Shown here one piece after another: positions 22,943-35,700 of a DNA stretch of 64,000 nucleotides. The position numbers were made by a program, and so were the translations under genes. The first letter of the stretch is position 1. Each line of letters starts with the position of its first letter. Source of the DNA: Lunularia cruciata (lineage: Eukaryota > Streptophyta > Marchantiopsida > Lunulariales > Lunulariaceae); the NCBI GenBank assembly GCA_948567375.1, contig OX419758.1, positions 5,399,001-5,463,000 of the forward strand. The letters run 5' to 3'. The notes under the pieces were generated by a model. The model was given only the letters and a program-made list of their open reading frames with translations. It made no database searches and was not told the origin of the DNA.

Positions 22943-23297
22943 TATAAAAGACCAAATCCAAGGAGAGAAATAGAAGAATGGAAACTCACATTGGGACACT
23001 TGAATGAGGGAAAACTCCAAATGCTTAGCATGAGCTTTGGCTTTGGTATTCATAAGTAGCATACAAGCCCTTTGAGAAGCTTCCTTCTAGAAGCTGCCTA
23101 CTTGGCATGCAAGCTAAGCTAGTTGGAAGCTTCTAGAAGCTTCCTTCTAGAAGCTACTTACTTGAGGTGCAAGCTAAGCTAGCCAAGAAGCTTCCCAAGA
23201 AGCTTCCTAGGTACATCCAAAATATTCTAGGCTAATTTGTCTTATGTGCTTCTTAGTAAGCCCGACTAACTTTGTCGCTAAACTCCATATTGTTACA
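22943..23297 (-). mobile_element. Family A LTR 3, first copy
   Basis: A 355-bp LTR with TATAAAAGACC at its left (TG changed to TA) and ATTGTTACA at its right. The TATA box is degraded (TATTCATAAG near 23048). A perfect four-unit heat shock element lies at 23125-23144. A second, partial LTR follows directly at 23298. Confidence 0.85.
23125..23144 (-). promoter_or_regulatory. Perfect four-unit heat shock element in LTR 3
   Basis: GAA (23126-23128), TTC (23131-23133), GAA (23136-23138) and TTC (23141-23143) are exactly in register. TTCTAGAAG follows at once (23146-23154), extending the array out of phase. Confidence 0.7.
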
Positions 23298-25008
23298 AAG
23301 AGTATACAAGGCTCTTGCAAAGCTTCTCAAGAAGCTTCCTTAAACCGCTTGCTTGGAGTGCAAGCCAAGTTAACTAGAAGTTTCTCAAGAACCTTTCTTC
23401 TAGAAGTTGTCTACTTGGCATGCAAGTTAAGCTAGTTGGAAGCTTCTAGAAGCTATCGACTTGGGGTGCATGCTAAGCTAGTTTGGAAGCTTCCCAAGAA
23501 GTTTTCTCCTAAAAGTCACCACTTGGCATGCATGTTACTCAATACTTGGAAGGTACCAAGTAGCTTCCTAGATACTTCTAGAATATTCTAGGCTAATTTG
23601 GCCTATTTGCTACTATGTTAGCTGTGACAACCCGGCAAATATCACTTTTGCGGTAATCGGGTAAGTAAAGTTTATGTTTGCAGAGATACTAGTCAGAATT
23701 GGTCAAATATGAAGCAAAGTAACACTTTTAGTTCTTCTTGAGTTCTTCTTTAGTCTCTCAGGTAGAAACCACACCCAGAAGAGAGTAACAAGCACTGACT
23801 CGCAGTCTTGTCACGAATTCACACTCCTTAATCACAACTCCATCAATTCTTTCCAAACAATCTTGATTGTGATGATTCAGGCTCTCCCAAAAATAGCACT
23901 TCACTGCAAAACGACTTTGCCTCAGAATTGTGTTCCACCCCTCCACTTAAGGCACAACTTCTTTGATCAAAATTGTTTCACATCAACACTGCACTGCACT
24001 CACAAATGCAGAATACTACCAACACTACAATTCCTCTCAAATCTGTCAAGGCATTGCTTCGATTGCACTTCACTTAGGATCAAACACACAGAATGAAGAT
24101 CAAGGCTATGGAATCCAACATCCAACAAGCACACTGACTTGCACTTCAAAATTCTCCACACACTCTCAATTACAAACACAAAGTTGATACTCGGAATCAA
24201 GCCCAAGCGACGAGCACTGCTTCACAGCACTTCACTTTATCTATTCTCAGAATTATGAGCACCGAACAACATGATACTATGAATGCCGTTCTTAAATAGT
24301 GAACAAATCAATAGTTATCTTCCTACTGTACCTCTTCCTAACAACTCAAAAAATTGCAAATCTGAAATGACAATGCACCTCTTCATATCTGTCTATTCAA
24401 ATCTCAAATCATTTTCTACTCCGATTTGATGTCTACTTCTTCTTCGGCTTTCAAACCCGATCCCGAAGTAACTTCACTTCCTACTACTCTGTCCTCGAGT
24501 TTCACAATTCCTACTTCCTTTACCAAATCTAGCAATTCTCTTTCCTGATCCGACATTCCACTAGAGGGTAATCTATCTAACTCTTTATCTCTTGACCCAC
24601 TCTTCTCTGATGTCTCCACTGGTAATTCTAAAGACATCTGCACTCCTACTTCATCAACTTTGGGTCTAACTACTATCAATTCCTTTACTAATTCTATTGT
24701 GTCATCATCAAGAATTGTAATTGAAAGCATGAATACACTATTTACACCTTCAATTTGTAACCCACTTTCCCCTAATCATTCATGTAACTAACCCAAAGAC
24801 ACTTACTGTCTGATCCTGCACTTCAGGTTTATCACTACTGCTACTTCTCCTTCAATTCATGTTCCATCTTCAATCAGAATTGAAATTGAAGTCATTGGTT
24901 TCAATTTGGTTTCAGCAAGGCACTTCTTCTTCAAAACTCATCCAAAATGAAAAATATGGGTACCACATTAGCATTGACTAACTTGTTGGTAAACTCCATA
25001 TTGTTACA
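23298..25008 (-). mobile_element. Partial second family A LTR, interrupted by a family B solo LTR
   Basis: Starting at AAGAGTATACAAGG, this copy lacks the R/U5 ~110 bp but carries the U3, ending ATTGTTACA at 25008. It is cut by the family B element at 23623-24967. The three-unit heat shock element TTCTAGAATATTC is at 23576-23588. It acts as the 3' LTR of the unit to its right. Confidence 0.8.
23623..24967 (-). mobile_element. Family B solo element, copy 2 (1.35 kb)
   Basis: It begins TGTGACAACCCGGC and ends GGGTACCACA. The flanks are TTAGC (23618-23622) and TTAGC (24968-24972), a perfect 5-bp target duplication. Without it the surrounding LTR reads continuously, as in the sister copy near 30140. 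It matches the left ~1 kb of the 3.7-kb copy, including the C-terminal part of the coiled-coil frame (24416-24730), then jumps to the shared right end. Confidence 0.92.
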
Positions 25009-28000
25009 TATTCTCCCATGGCTAGTTGATGAGGTCCTCATCACCATTGAAGCTTCAAACTCTTGTATTGCAATTTGTGCATTTTGGATATGAGAAATAA
25101 GCTCTCAAGTGGCATCATAAAGGTGATACTCTCTCCAAAGGACTTTATACTTTGTATGTTGTTGATAGTCTTTTTGAATGTGGTGTTGTGCAAGGATACA
25201 ATCAACTTCATACTCCTCATGATCATTAATACGGATGGGAGGAGGAAGAGGAGGAGGAGGAGGTTGGACATGAGAGGAAAAAGAAGATGGATTAGGAACA
25301 AAGAGTCAACTTGGAAACATGAAAGATAGGGTGGATGGGCATATGACAAGGCAAGGCAAGTCTATAAGCAACAAGAGAAATGATTCATGTGACATCAAAG
25401 TGTCCTATCCAATTAGGAGTATGTCTATAAACATAGGTATTAAGTGGGAGGGGTAGCTTACTAGATGAGAGCATGACCTTATCACCAACTTGAAAGATGA
25501 GATCACAACGATGATGGTTTGCATATTGTTTTTGATGATTTGAAGCAACAAGAAGATGAGATTTGGCTTGTTGGAGGGATTAGGATATGGTGGTCAAGAA
25601 GGTGGAAGTATGGGTAACATGAGATGGAGGAGGAGCAAGAAGGGAATCTGAAACAAGTGGATCCTGGCCAAAATTAAAGAAGAAGGGAGAGAATTTGATG
25701 CTTGCCTATTTGGAATTATTGTATGCAAACTCAGCAATTGCAAGACATTCATCCTAATTGGTATGGTAAATGTTGAGGAAGGCACAAAACATATTATCCA
25801 AGGTGCAATTTACACATTCAGTTAATCTATCAATTTGAGGATGATAGGCCATGACAAAGTAAGCTTGGTGTTGAGTATCTGGAAGAGTGCTTGCTAAAAT
25901 TTCTAATGAATCAAGGATCACGGTGAGATATGATTACACAAGGCATCCCATGATGCTTGAAGACATTGTTGAAGTAGATCTACACCAATGTTGGAGCATC
26001 CATAGTATCAAAGTTTGGTGCCAAATAGATTTGATTACAAAGCTTATCTACAAACACCACAAAAGTTGTGTGACCTTGCTTTGTCTTGGGTAAGGATGTG
26101 ATAAGATCTAAGCTCACGTGTTCCCATTGAGCAGATGGAATGGGGAGTGGTTGAAGGATTCCACTCAATTTTTGGTTGTTGGCCTTGTTGGATTGGTAGC
26201 TCTCATTAGATCAAACAAACTCTCAAACATCTCTGGCCATGTTAGGCAACCACCATTGGTATTAGAGGGTACCCAAGGTCTTATCTACACTCATGTGACT
26301 AGCGATTAGTAAGTCATGGACTTCTTGGAGGTGCACAAGTCAAAGATCATCCTTGGTTGGAACATAGATCCAATTCTTACAAAATAAATGGCCTTCATTG
26401 AAGGAGAAGGTTTTTTACTCCTTGTTGCATGCTACAACATGACCTTGTACCATCTGAAATAAAGGATCTTGTTGTAAAGCTGTCCTAAACTAAATTTGGA
26501 CTTTAAAGTCAACTAATACTATTGTAATTGCCATAGTGATGAGAGGAAGAGACTTCAAATCAGGTCTTTGTGATAGGACATCAAGGATGACATGGAACCA
26601 CTCAGGTTTGTACTCAAGTTTAATGTCAAACAATTGTAATTGTTCCTCCCATCAATGATGTTGACTCTTCATGTGTTCCAAATGTAATATTTATAACAAA
26701 GGCTTGTGATCGGTTCACATGATCACTTGTTTCTCCAAGAGATAATGCCTCTATACCTTGGTAGCATATACCATTCCTATTTGTTCTTAATCTTCAGCAG
26801 AGTAGTTCCTTTTTGTTGTATTTAGTTGACAAGACACAAAGGCAATGAGATGTAACCCATTTGGGAATTCTTGCTACAACACAACTCCAATTGCAAAGTT
26901 AGAAGTATCAAAATCAACCACACAAGGTAGTTGAGGATCATATGGTTGAAGAATGGGTCTTGAAGACACCATATGTTTGAGCTTCTAGAATGCTTCTTTG
27001 TGCTTGGTGGTCCATTGAAAGCTCAGTTCTTCTCCAGGAGGTCAATCACTGGTGTGACTACGTGAGCATAGTAGTGGATAAAACATCAATTAAAACTTAC
27101 CAATCCATTGAATGCTTGTACTTTTATAGCATCCTTTGAAATAGGCCAATCAATAATGGCCTTGATTTTCTCCTCTTCTATCTTGATCCCCTTTGATGGG
27201 ATCTTGTGACCAAAGAATGTAACTTCCTTTTGCCAAAAGGCACACTTTGATTTCTTGTAGTAAAACTTCCACTAACTTAGTTGTCATAGGACTTCTTGCA
27301 CATGATTTGTGTATTTTGCCTTTATCTTGTTATAGACTAAAATATCATCCAAAAACACCACCATATACAAATCCAATAGCCCATCCAACACCCAGTGCAT
27401 CTGATCCATAAAGATTGTACTCCACTCAAAATGTCCATACCTTGTGCAAAAGGCAGTCTTTTGTACATCTTCTTTGTCAATGGGAATTTGCCAATAGTAG
27501 CTTTGGAGATCCAACTTGGAGAATTATTTTACACCACTCAATTGATCAAGCATCAATTTGAGGCAAGGGATATGCATTCTTCATTGTTTGTTTATTGAGG
27601 CCACGATAATCAATATAGAAGCAAAGTCTCTCATCCTTCTTTGGAACAAATAGTACCAATGTTCCCCTAGGGATGTACTATATCATATGAAATCCTTTTC
27701 CAACAACTCTATCAGTGTTTTTGGAGCTCATCCAACTCCTTTGGTGAGAGCCTATAAATTGGTCTACTCATTGGAGTACTTCTTGGCAATAACTCAATCT
27801 TGAAAGGCATACCACGATTGGAGGGTAATCCCTTTAGAAAATCATCCAAAAACACATTTGAAAACCTTTAGACTATTTGATTAACCATTGCTTGATGAGA
27901 CTTTTGATCCTCCTTAGATCCTCCATGCAGAATTGACTTGATCCACATTGCAAAAATAGACTTATCTTCCTCTAAAGCTTGCTCTATAGCTTCTTCATGG

Positions 28001-28540
28001 ACAAACTTCCCATCTTGGGCTTTATCTTCCTTCAAAGCTTGCTCTATGGCTACCTTCCCAACAAACTTCCCCTCTTGGGACTAACTATTCTTAGATATCT
28101 TACTCAAAAGTGCTAGACAACCTAATTGGAAATTCTTATCTTGGTGTTGTACTTGAATTTGTTGTCAATTCCAATCAAATTGAACCTTATGATGTTCAAG
28201 CCAAGGTAGACATAGAATGACGTCATAGTGCAGGGGTGCTACTATAACCTCATACACTCTAAATACTCCTTCCCAATCTTTAAGATTACAAGATGTGAGG
28301 GACAGAATGTAAAACACTTTCTACCATCCGCCATCATCAATCTACTTCCAATTATTGGCTTCGTAGGAATACTTAATTCCTTTGCTGATTGTATAAACAT
28401 ACAATTTTTTGAATTTCCAAAATCAACCAAAATCCTACAACCATGATAAGATATAATACCCTGGTCAAGCCTAGTTTTCAAACTTGCATAGGTCAAGCCT
28501 TCAATCCCATTGGAACTAATCAAGTTCTCAATTGATGGCT
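25009..28540 (-). pseudogene. Decayed pol of the third chromovirus unit
   Basis: In minus-strand order: protease (28523-28242, ILVDFGNSKNC, where the active-site DSG has become DFG), RT (27514-27284, DLQSYYWQIPI, VVFLDDILVYN), RNase H (about 26990-26850), integrase core start (26168-25980, WEHVSLDLITSLP, FVVFVDKLCN), and a degraded chromodomain/tail down to 25020. Stops and frameshifts occur every few dozen codons, and several segments are shortened. It is clearly older than the pol at 13845-16385. Confidence 0.88.
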
Positions 28541-29708
28541 CAAAATCTCATATTGGGATTCCTTGTTTCCTTGATCATTTTGCCCCACAAACTCCATTTG
28601 GGTGATTTGTAGGGATTGTCCATTCTTGAGTGAACGTTCAACAATGCAATGTCCAATTTGGTGATAATAAAACAACCCCTATTTTGTCATAATCTTTCTT
28701 TATTTGTTGTGCCAAATGGTCTTATTGAATACTATCAATCTCCACTAGTGCCAGCTCATCCACCCATGTATAATGTGTTGGAAGGTTTTGTGAAGGTCAA
28801 GGTCAAGACCAAGTTGTTGCAACCAAGGAATCAAAGTGCACAACCAATTGCATGGCTTCTTCCAAATGTTTTGGCTCCTGCATATTCACTTCTAATTTGG
28901 TTTGTGATTTCAAGCCCCTCACAAATTGATCTAAAGTTCACCATCCATTATATCCAAAATTTGGATAATGGTGTTCTAGAATTGTGTGATGTACCTTCTT
29001 ATAGAACTAATCTGCTAGAACTCTACCAACTTATCTTGTGCAGCTTGTGTGGTATTTATTGCTTGGAATTGCCTGATTATTGCACCCTTGAATTCTTTCC
29101 ATGTCAAGATTGGTGCAACAAAATATTGTTCAGCTCACTCTACTTAGGATTGCCAACATAGTTTTGTCACTCCATCCAATTGCCTTGAAGCTAAGAGAAT
29201 TCATTTCCGTTCATCTTGAAGATTTGTAGCTTCAAAATTACATTCACAGTCAAATACAAAATTCTCTATTGCACTTAAGACATCATTGCCATCAAATACC
29301 TTATGTTTTGGAAATTGGATTTACTCTTCTCGTTCTCAAAATGGTGCTCTCTCTACATGCTCTTGTCATTGATGGTCTTGTTCATCCAACATTTAATTAA
29401 GGTGCTTGATTTGTTGTTGCATAGCAATGATAACCTCAAGTATTGCCGCCATGGCTACTACTCTATCACACTACTCCTCATTTGTCTAAATTAACACGTA
29501 GATGCAACATCTCCACCGTTCTCTATAAGTTACAAGTGGAAGTACCAAGGGTTCCTTAGACAAGATGATTACATAAAAAAAATTCTGCCCAAAGCGTGAG
29601 GTGATGAATTGTGTGAAATGATGCTTTGGTACTACAAAAACACAAAAATCCCAATGGTTTTGGCAGAAATGGATTTGGTGATCCATAAATTCCATCCATC
29701 CTATTCTT
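28541..29708 (-). pseudogene. Decayed gag and leader of the third chromovirus unit
   Basis: The sequence matches gag of the other units in order: zinc-knuckle region (about 28600-28700), capsid (28950-29300, TTGCACCCTTGAATTC block), and leader (29400-29700). No long frame survives. Confidence 0.8.
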
Positions 29709-29721
29709 GCTCTAATACCAA
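29709..29721 (-). other. Primer binding site, tRNA-iMet type
   Basis: TTGGTATTAGAGC follows LTR 4 on the minus strand and matches TGGTATCAGAGC with one change. Confidence 0.8.
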
Positions 29722-30179
29722 TGTAAAAGACCAAGACCAAGGAGAAAAATAGGAGAATGGAAGATCACATTGGGACACTTGAATGAGTGAAACTCCAAAT
29801 CCTAGCATGAGCTTTAGCTTTGGTATTTATAGAGAGTATACAAGGCTCTTGAGAAGCTTCTCAAGAAGATTCCTTAAACCGCTTTCTTGGAATGCAAGCT
29901 AAGTTAACCAAGAAGCTTCTCAATAAGTTTCCTTCTAGAAACCACCTACTTGCCATGCAAGTTAAGCTAGTTGGAAGCTTCTAGAAGCTACCTATGGGGT
30001 GCAAGGTAAGCTAGCCAAGAAGCTGCTTCCAAGAAATCACCACTTTGCATGCATGTTACTCAATACTTGGAAGGTACCAAGTAGCTTCTTAGATACTTCT
30101 AGAATATTCTAGACTAATTTGGCCTATTTTCTACTTCATTAGCCTTGACTAACTCTTTGGTAAACTCCATATTATTATA
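29722..30179 (-). mobile_element. Family A LTR 4 (outermost 5' LTR)
   Basis: A 458-bp LTR, TGTAAAAGACC at left and ATTATTATA at right (a decayed ATTGTTACA). The TATA box is at about 29823-29832. The three-unit heat shock element TTCTAGAATATTC is intact at 30097-30109, and GAAGCTTC-type pairs occur across 29850-29980. Confidence 0.88.
30097..30109 (-). promoter_or_regulatory. Three-unit heat shock element in LTR 4
   Basis: TTC (30097-30099), GAA (30102-30104) and TTC (30107-30109) are perfectly spaced, as at 10996-11008 and 23576-23588. Confidence 0.65.
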
Positions 30180-33100
30180 GTCCTCCATGCATGCAATATA
30201 ACCACACTTTTTGCATGCCTCCTATTTTCAACACTTTGCTACATAAATGACTTACTATGTATTTATGAGCTATGATGTGTTTTTTAATAATAGCTTGTGC
30301 TTGTAAAATTAAGTTATACACTTATTCTCATGGAGGTTGCAGATCATTGGAAGCCCACAAGGAATATAAGAGTGGTGTAAAGTGGTGGTAATGTAAAGCA
30401 TGTGGTCCTTGTAGTGATTGCATTCTCATGAAAATAAATTTGTTTAGTTTTATGTCCTTTTCTTAAGCTTATGCTAAGTTGTAGGGTTGCCAAGGCTAGT
30501 TTTATACTGCTTGCTTTTGGAAAGGAAGGCAACTGCACAAGTAAAGGAAGAAGTGCATATGGAAGAAGTGAATCCAAAGAGGTTGAGCCCAAAGAAAGGT
30601 CTGTATCAAATAAGTACAAGAACAAAGACCTTCACTATTGCTAAACTTTGGCTAGAGGAATTTTGCCTTGGAAGACCTTCAACCCCAAAGGAAGTACAAT
30701 GGTTTGAATTTACTGCCACCTAGATAAATAACGCCCATCAAGAACCATTGGCATGCACCAAAGAATTTGCATGTATGGATTGAGAATGTTCAACCATGAC
30801 TAGGAGGAGAACATTGGAGGGTGAGTTTATCCAAGAGTTGTAGTAGAATGCAAAAGCTGGAGTGTTGGAAGGTGAGTTTGATTGAGAGATGTTCCTCACT
30901 CTTCATCTACTACTTCCAAATCCTTTTCTCATAAGCGTAAAATTCTACACTATAATCATTTTTAGGTTTGGATGGTACCACATTTTGGGCTTGAGTTCAT
31001 TGGATTGATGATGAAAAACCCAGATTCTATTATCCTTCTTGTACTTACATATAGATAATTTTGAGACTAAAACAGTAATGTGCTTTTGTAGAAAGATAGA
31101 GACTAAATTTTGCTCAAGCCCTCCAAGGTGGAGTTGTAGAGTCAAAAGGAGAAGTTACAAAGTGATAAAAGTGCAAGAGTTGAATTCAAACAAGGAAAAT
31201 CTAGAGTTTTTGTTGTTTGAGAATTAAGGAGTAGCACTTGGGGAGCAAACACCACAATTGGAGAGAAGAGCAAATAGTCTTTTGTCTACAAGCTCAAATC
31301 AGGAGATTTGAGCAACTTATGAGCAAGATGTGATCAATTGAAGCAAAGGGAGTCAAATTCACAAATAAGGGGATTCTAAGTATTTTATGATAGCTTTTCA
31401 TACTATGTCAATAGGATTGGAAAGAAAAAATTGTTGTTGTGTTGAGTCTAATAAATTTTACTTTTGAGTCAATCTAAAATCTAATCTTTTCAATTGAAGT
31501 TGGAGTATTGTAAATTAATTTTTTGGGGAGGAGATTATGACCACATTTGGGGTTTTGGTCACTCTCAAGTTTTGGTTTGAATCAGCATGTGAAACATTTC
31601 AATAATATTGGCAATTAGATCTTGTACCTTGTGAAAAAGTCTCATTTCAATCACTCTAATAGAGAATTCAAAGTCTTGGATCAAGTATATATGGGTCTAT
31701 AGATCTCAAAAGTGAGCACAACTTGGGAATTGCTCCATATTTAGAGATTTTGTTTGGATTCAACCATCAAAATTTACAAAGTTTTAGACAAAAGCATAAC
31801 TAACTATTGTATAAATATAGTTGGTTCAAGGTTTATAGATAGTGAAATTTGGTGCAATAAACATTATTGCAAGTACTCTTTTAAGCTCAATTGAGCAATT
31901 CTCTCTCCAACTACAATTGAATATTAATTATCCAATTCAAATTTATGAGTGAAAGGATTGCATCTTCTATAAGGTGTTCCTTGTTTATTAACATGAATCC
32001 TTGGTCCAAAACTCTAGCAAAAATTGTGTAAGAATCAAGACTAGAGCCTTACTTAGTGTTTTGAAATTAGAGTTTGAACAACAAATTATGCCAAGTTTTG
32101 ACATTGTCAAGAGAATTATAGTGGTAAGATTGAGACTTACTTTATATCGTTGAAAATTTTGTCTTATAATCTTTCCACATAGTTCTAGAATATTTGAGGA
32201 AATAGATATTCCTAATTGCGTCTTGCAAAGATTTCCCCATAAAAGGTAAAGAATTTCCCTATTTGGAGTACAAGTTGATGCAAACTTGGAGTACATATTG
32301 AGAGCAGCTCTAGACAAAGAAAGGAAGCTCTAAAGTACATTTATACCAAAATTATAGAGAATTTCACAAAGTTTCTTGTGTTTAGATCCTCTTCATGCTT
32401 GCATGCTTGATTGTATGCCAAGTTGGTTTGGATTGTTGTACATGCATACATTTATATTCATTCCCTCTAGGTGTGCTATGTATTCTCCTTGGTAGCAGTG
32501 GAAGTAATGACTATCAAACCAAGAGTGCTTGTTATGATGACATGTTAAGTTACTTGTTATTCCCTTACCCGATAGAAGGAACATTACAAATGGAGGTAGG
32601 AGGTTCAAGCGGTTGGGAAAACAAGTAAGCTCAAACTATTAGTGATTGGTCTAAATATGATATCCTATCTATAAGCTCCACAACTAGGCACTTGCTGTAT
32701 TCTCAAAGAGAGTGACAAGCAAAGTACAACAATTGGTAAACTCAACTTGAAACTTCTGAGGTAAAGAGTTGTAAAGAAGGTTGTTGGTGATTATGGAAAG
32801 GAGATCAAACAAGGGTATAGGGGATCAAGGTGTTAGGATCTTTTCTAAGACACCTAGATTATAGCTTGATCTGGATATAATGAAGATTTTTCAAGCATTT
32901 TCACTTTATATGCAACAATAACAAGTTGTAGATTGTAAGGAAGCATTGGCTATTAAAGTCTTGCAATCTGTTGTGTGGATGTTAGATCAATTTGATTGGA
33001 GTATTCTCTCCATATACTTGAATTATGACACTTAGGAAATAGAGCTAAACAAAGTTCTTGAATGGGAGATGATACACATATGAGCTTGTAGTTATTCCAA

Positions 33101-33736
33101 AACTTTGTGCACATGTAAAGGAGTTTATCTGAGCTCATGGAAGCAATTGTGAGATATATCTTCTCATCTAATGAAAAATTATGGATTGGCAAATGTGGAT
33201 AGAGTAACAAAGAATTCATTAATGGAGTGGCTAAACAAATCTACCAAAGGATTGAGTGTGACCAAGCTATCCTAAGAATTTGAGAGACAATTTTCACAAT
33301 TGTTTGGAATGGAGAAATGCACACTTGAGAGGGATAAGGTGGACTTGTTCCTACAATCAACCAATAAAGAGATAAAAAAAAGTACTTGGAGGTCTTGCTA
33401 GAGGGTAGATCAAAGGATATTAGATTGACAATTGATTGGAAGAAAGTCTCAAAAGGTATAGTATTCTTGCTAAGCAATAATACCATAAAGAGAAAGTGGT
33501 GGTATGACCTAAAGCAATACCATTGGTGGTCACAAGGTCCAAGAAAACTAGTGATACCTCTTGCCATAGGCCAATATTTCCTAATCCTATTGTCATCTCT
33601 ATTATAGAAATCTCATAGATGAGAGACTTGCAAATCAATTTGGCAAGGTTGTAGGAGAAAGGAAGAGGTTCTGAAATTAGAACTATGACAAAGCAAGGTC
33701 ATGTGCAAAGGTGTATTTGGTGTGATGGTATTGAAC
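30180..33736. other. Anonymous AT-rich DNA, no assignable gene
   Basis: Short frames only. 30487-30723 (Lys/Glu-rich) and 33386-33607 (Trp-rich, KWWYDLKQYHWW) read like pieces of a decayed coding region on the plus strand. They may belong with the relic at 34437-35700, since the LTR at 33737 is a later insertion. I cannot name the family. Confidence 0.4.
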
Positions 33737-34428
33737 TGTGAGCCGGCCTGTCTCTCACTCAGGATGAACCTCTGATGGCTATTATGGTAGCACACCATGG
33801 ACTAAGAAGGCAAGGAACCCCAACTCCATCATACTCCTCCAAGGCTAACACTCCAAGACTCAAGATATTTCTCACTAGAGAACTCAATGAGAGAGAGATA
33901 GTTGCAAATGAAAGGATGATGAGTACCTCCTCATCCCTTGTTTATATACTTGTGAAATAGTTATGCACCAAAGTTACTAATTACTGGTGTAACTCAAGTT
34001 GCTAGGCTAAAAGTCAAGTAAAGTCAAAAGGTAGAAAGGAATATCCATTCACATGGGCATATTCCCCTAAGCATGTGGTCTTATCTTGACCCAACCACTA
34101 AGTCAAGGATTCCTTCACATGGGCTATCCTTGGACTAAAGAAGAATCCAAAACAAAAAGGCTTGCGGGCCCAAGAGTTCTCAACTCTTTCCTCAAAGCCA
34201 AACACCTAGGAATAATACCAAGTCAACACACTAAAATCCAAAATAGGGGTGCTCATCTTTTCTACTTCCTCTAAAGTAAAGTCCCCTCTATCTTAGCTAT
34301 GACTAAATTTAGCTAACCATGACTAATATAGAACCATCCTTTATCTCTATATAAATAATATCTCTTAAGTACTTGTAATACCAAGCTAAATATCATAATA
34401 CCACACACATGCACAAATGGGTGTTACA
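33737..34428 (-). mobile_element. Solo LTR, family C, copy 2
   Basis: 692 bp, TGTGAGCCGGCC to GGGTGTTACA, very close to copy 1 along its whole length. Flanks are GAAC and AAAC, a 4-bp target duplication with one change. A TATATAAAC box lies on the minus strand near 33945. Confidence 0.88.
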
Positions 34429-34436
34429 AAACACTA

Positions 34437-35700
34437 GGAAGGAGTGTGGAGACTTTGTTGATACTAATTGGCAAGGATTGGTTTTCTAGAGGGATAGGAA
34501 GGTTGTAATGACAGCACAAAGTACTTCATAACAAGCTCAAAAGAAAAATATATATGATTTGAAACATGTTTTGAAAGACATAAGAGAAATCTTGAAAACC
34601 AATTTTGGGAAAGGAGGGATGTGGATGGTGTTGGAGGATTACTTGTCACACTAGGCTATAGCAGGAAATAGAGCTCACTACCTATGGAGTGGAGTTAGTA
34701 TGAGCTAGAGAGGAAGGATATGTAAGCATGTAGATACTAGAAACATGTGGAGCATGTTATGCACACAATGGAGAAGGGGAAAACAACAAGACAAGAATTA
34801 TTGCAAGTTGTTGTAGTAATTGAACATACCATTCAATGGGCTGATCTAGTAGATACTATATCAATTAATGCTTACTTGGCAAGAAGCCATTATGAATCTC
34901 TTGTCAAAGAGAAACAAATGAGAGATGATGTAGAGCTTTGTGAAAGGAGAGCAATTCAAAAGAGATAATTGAGTGGAGATAGACTCCATCAAGAGTGCAC
35001 TCCCCAGAGGCAAGAAGTTGTACCTTTGTAGGAGGAGGTCATGGAGGATGATTTACCTTCTAATTCTGGAAAATCAGTGAAGGGAAAGGGGAAAGAGAAT
35101 GGTTAGTCACATTCTTAAAAGCTTCAATTTGATAATGGAGCATCTACCAACCTAAATGAAATACTAGAAGAAAGAGGACTCAATGCCAAGGTAGAGTTTA
35201 CTCTTTGGGAGAGTCTTGGAATTATAAAGAAGTTCCATGATGTCATTATAAACACCATCAAGTGTATGTGACAATTAACACAAGAAACCGTTCTATCTAA
35301 CGCTCTTGATACTATGGTTATAGAAGAGGAGGAGCTTGAATTGAGCTTAACTTAATTTTGCAACAACCATAAGGTCAAATTTGCAAAGTGTGAGGATAAA
35401 AATGGGATCTCTAGTCCCTTTATTATAGTGCATTGGGCTAGAGCTACCATTGAAACTTTGGTCAAGGTTGGCAACATGATAGATCTTGTGGTTAATCTTC
35501 TTGATCATGGATCTAAAAGTAAGCATTGTTTCCAAGGAGCTCTACAAGCATGGGAAATGGAAAATTGATACTGAGCATGGTTGGGTAATCAAGGCAACAA
35601 ACAACACAAAGGGAGAACTTCCAAAGATTTATCAAAAAGCCATTGAATATGTTTCAAATTCTTGTGTGACTTAAGAGGAATTGATACTCGTCTTTATTCA
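34437..35700 (+). pseudogene. Relic gag/protease-like frame of an LTR retroelement
   Basis: Consecutive plus-strand pieces read like one decayed polyprotein: an N-terminal helical segment (34747-34968, ARSHYESLVKEKQMRD), an acidic/Lys linker (about 35035-35100, SGKSVKGKGKENG), then a conserved-looking block with NHKVKFAKCEDKNGISS and LVVNLLDHGSKSK (about 35490-35520). The last block resembles the retropepsin signature seen in some Ty3/gypsy-like elements (LIDHGSEIN). Stops occur about every 60 codons. Assignment to Ty3/gypsy is tentative. Confidence 0.5.

Larger units (their letters stand above)
10439..30179 (-). mobile_element. Compound tandem array of a Ty3/gypsy chromovirus (family A)
   Basis: Read on the minus strand the order is: LTR (30179-29722), primer binding site, decayed gag-pol (29708-25009), LTR region (25008-22943), primer binding site, gag only (22929-21711), LTR (21710-21289), primer binding site, gag and partly duplicated pol (21275-11079), LTR (11078-10439). 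Four LTR positions therefore flank three internal regions, and neighbouring units share LTRs. This is the product expected from unequal recombination between LTRs of related elements, with deletion of most of the middle unit. All pol genes are broken. No convincing target duplication flanks the whole array. Confidence 0.85.

Noticed and set aside
10434-30184. Target-site duplication around the whole chromovirus array
   Set aside because: The left flank (TCTCC) and right flank (GTCCT) do not match at the LTR edges. Recombination between elements would remove a shared duplication anyway.
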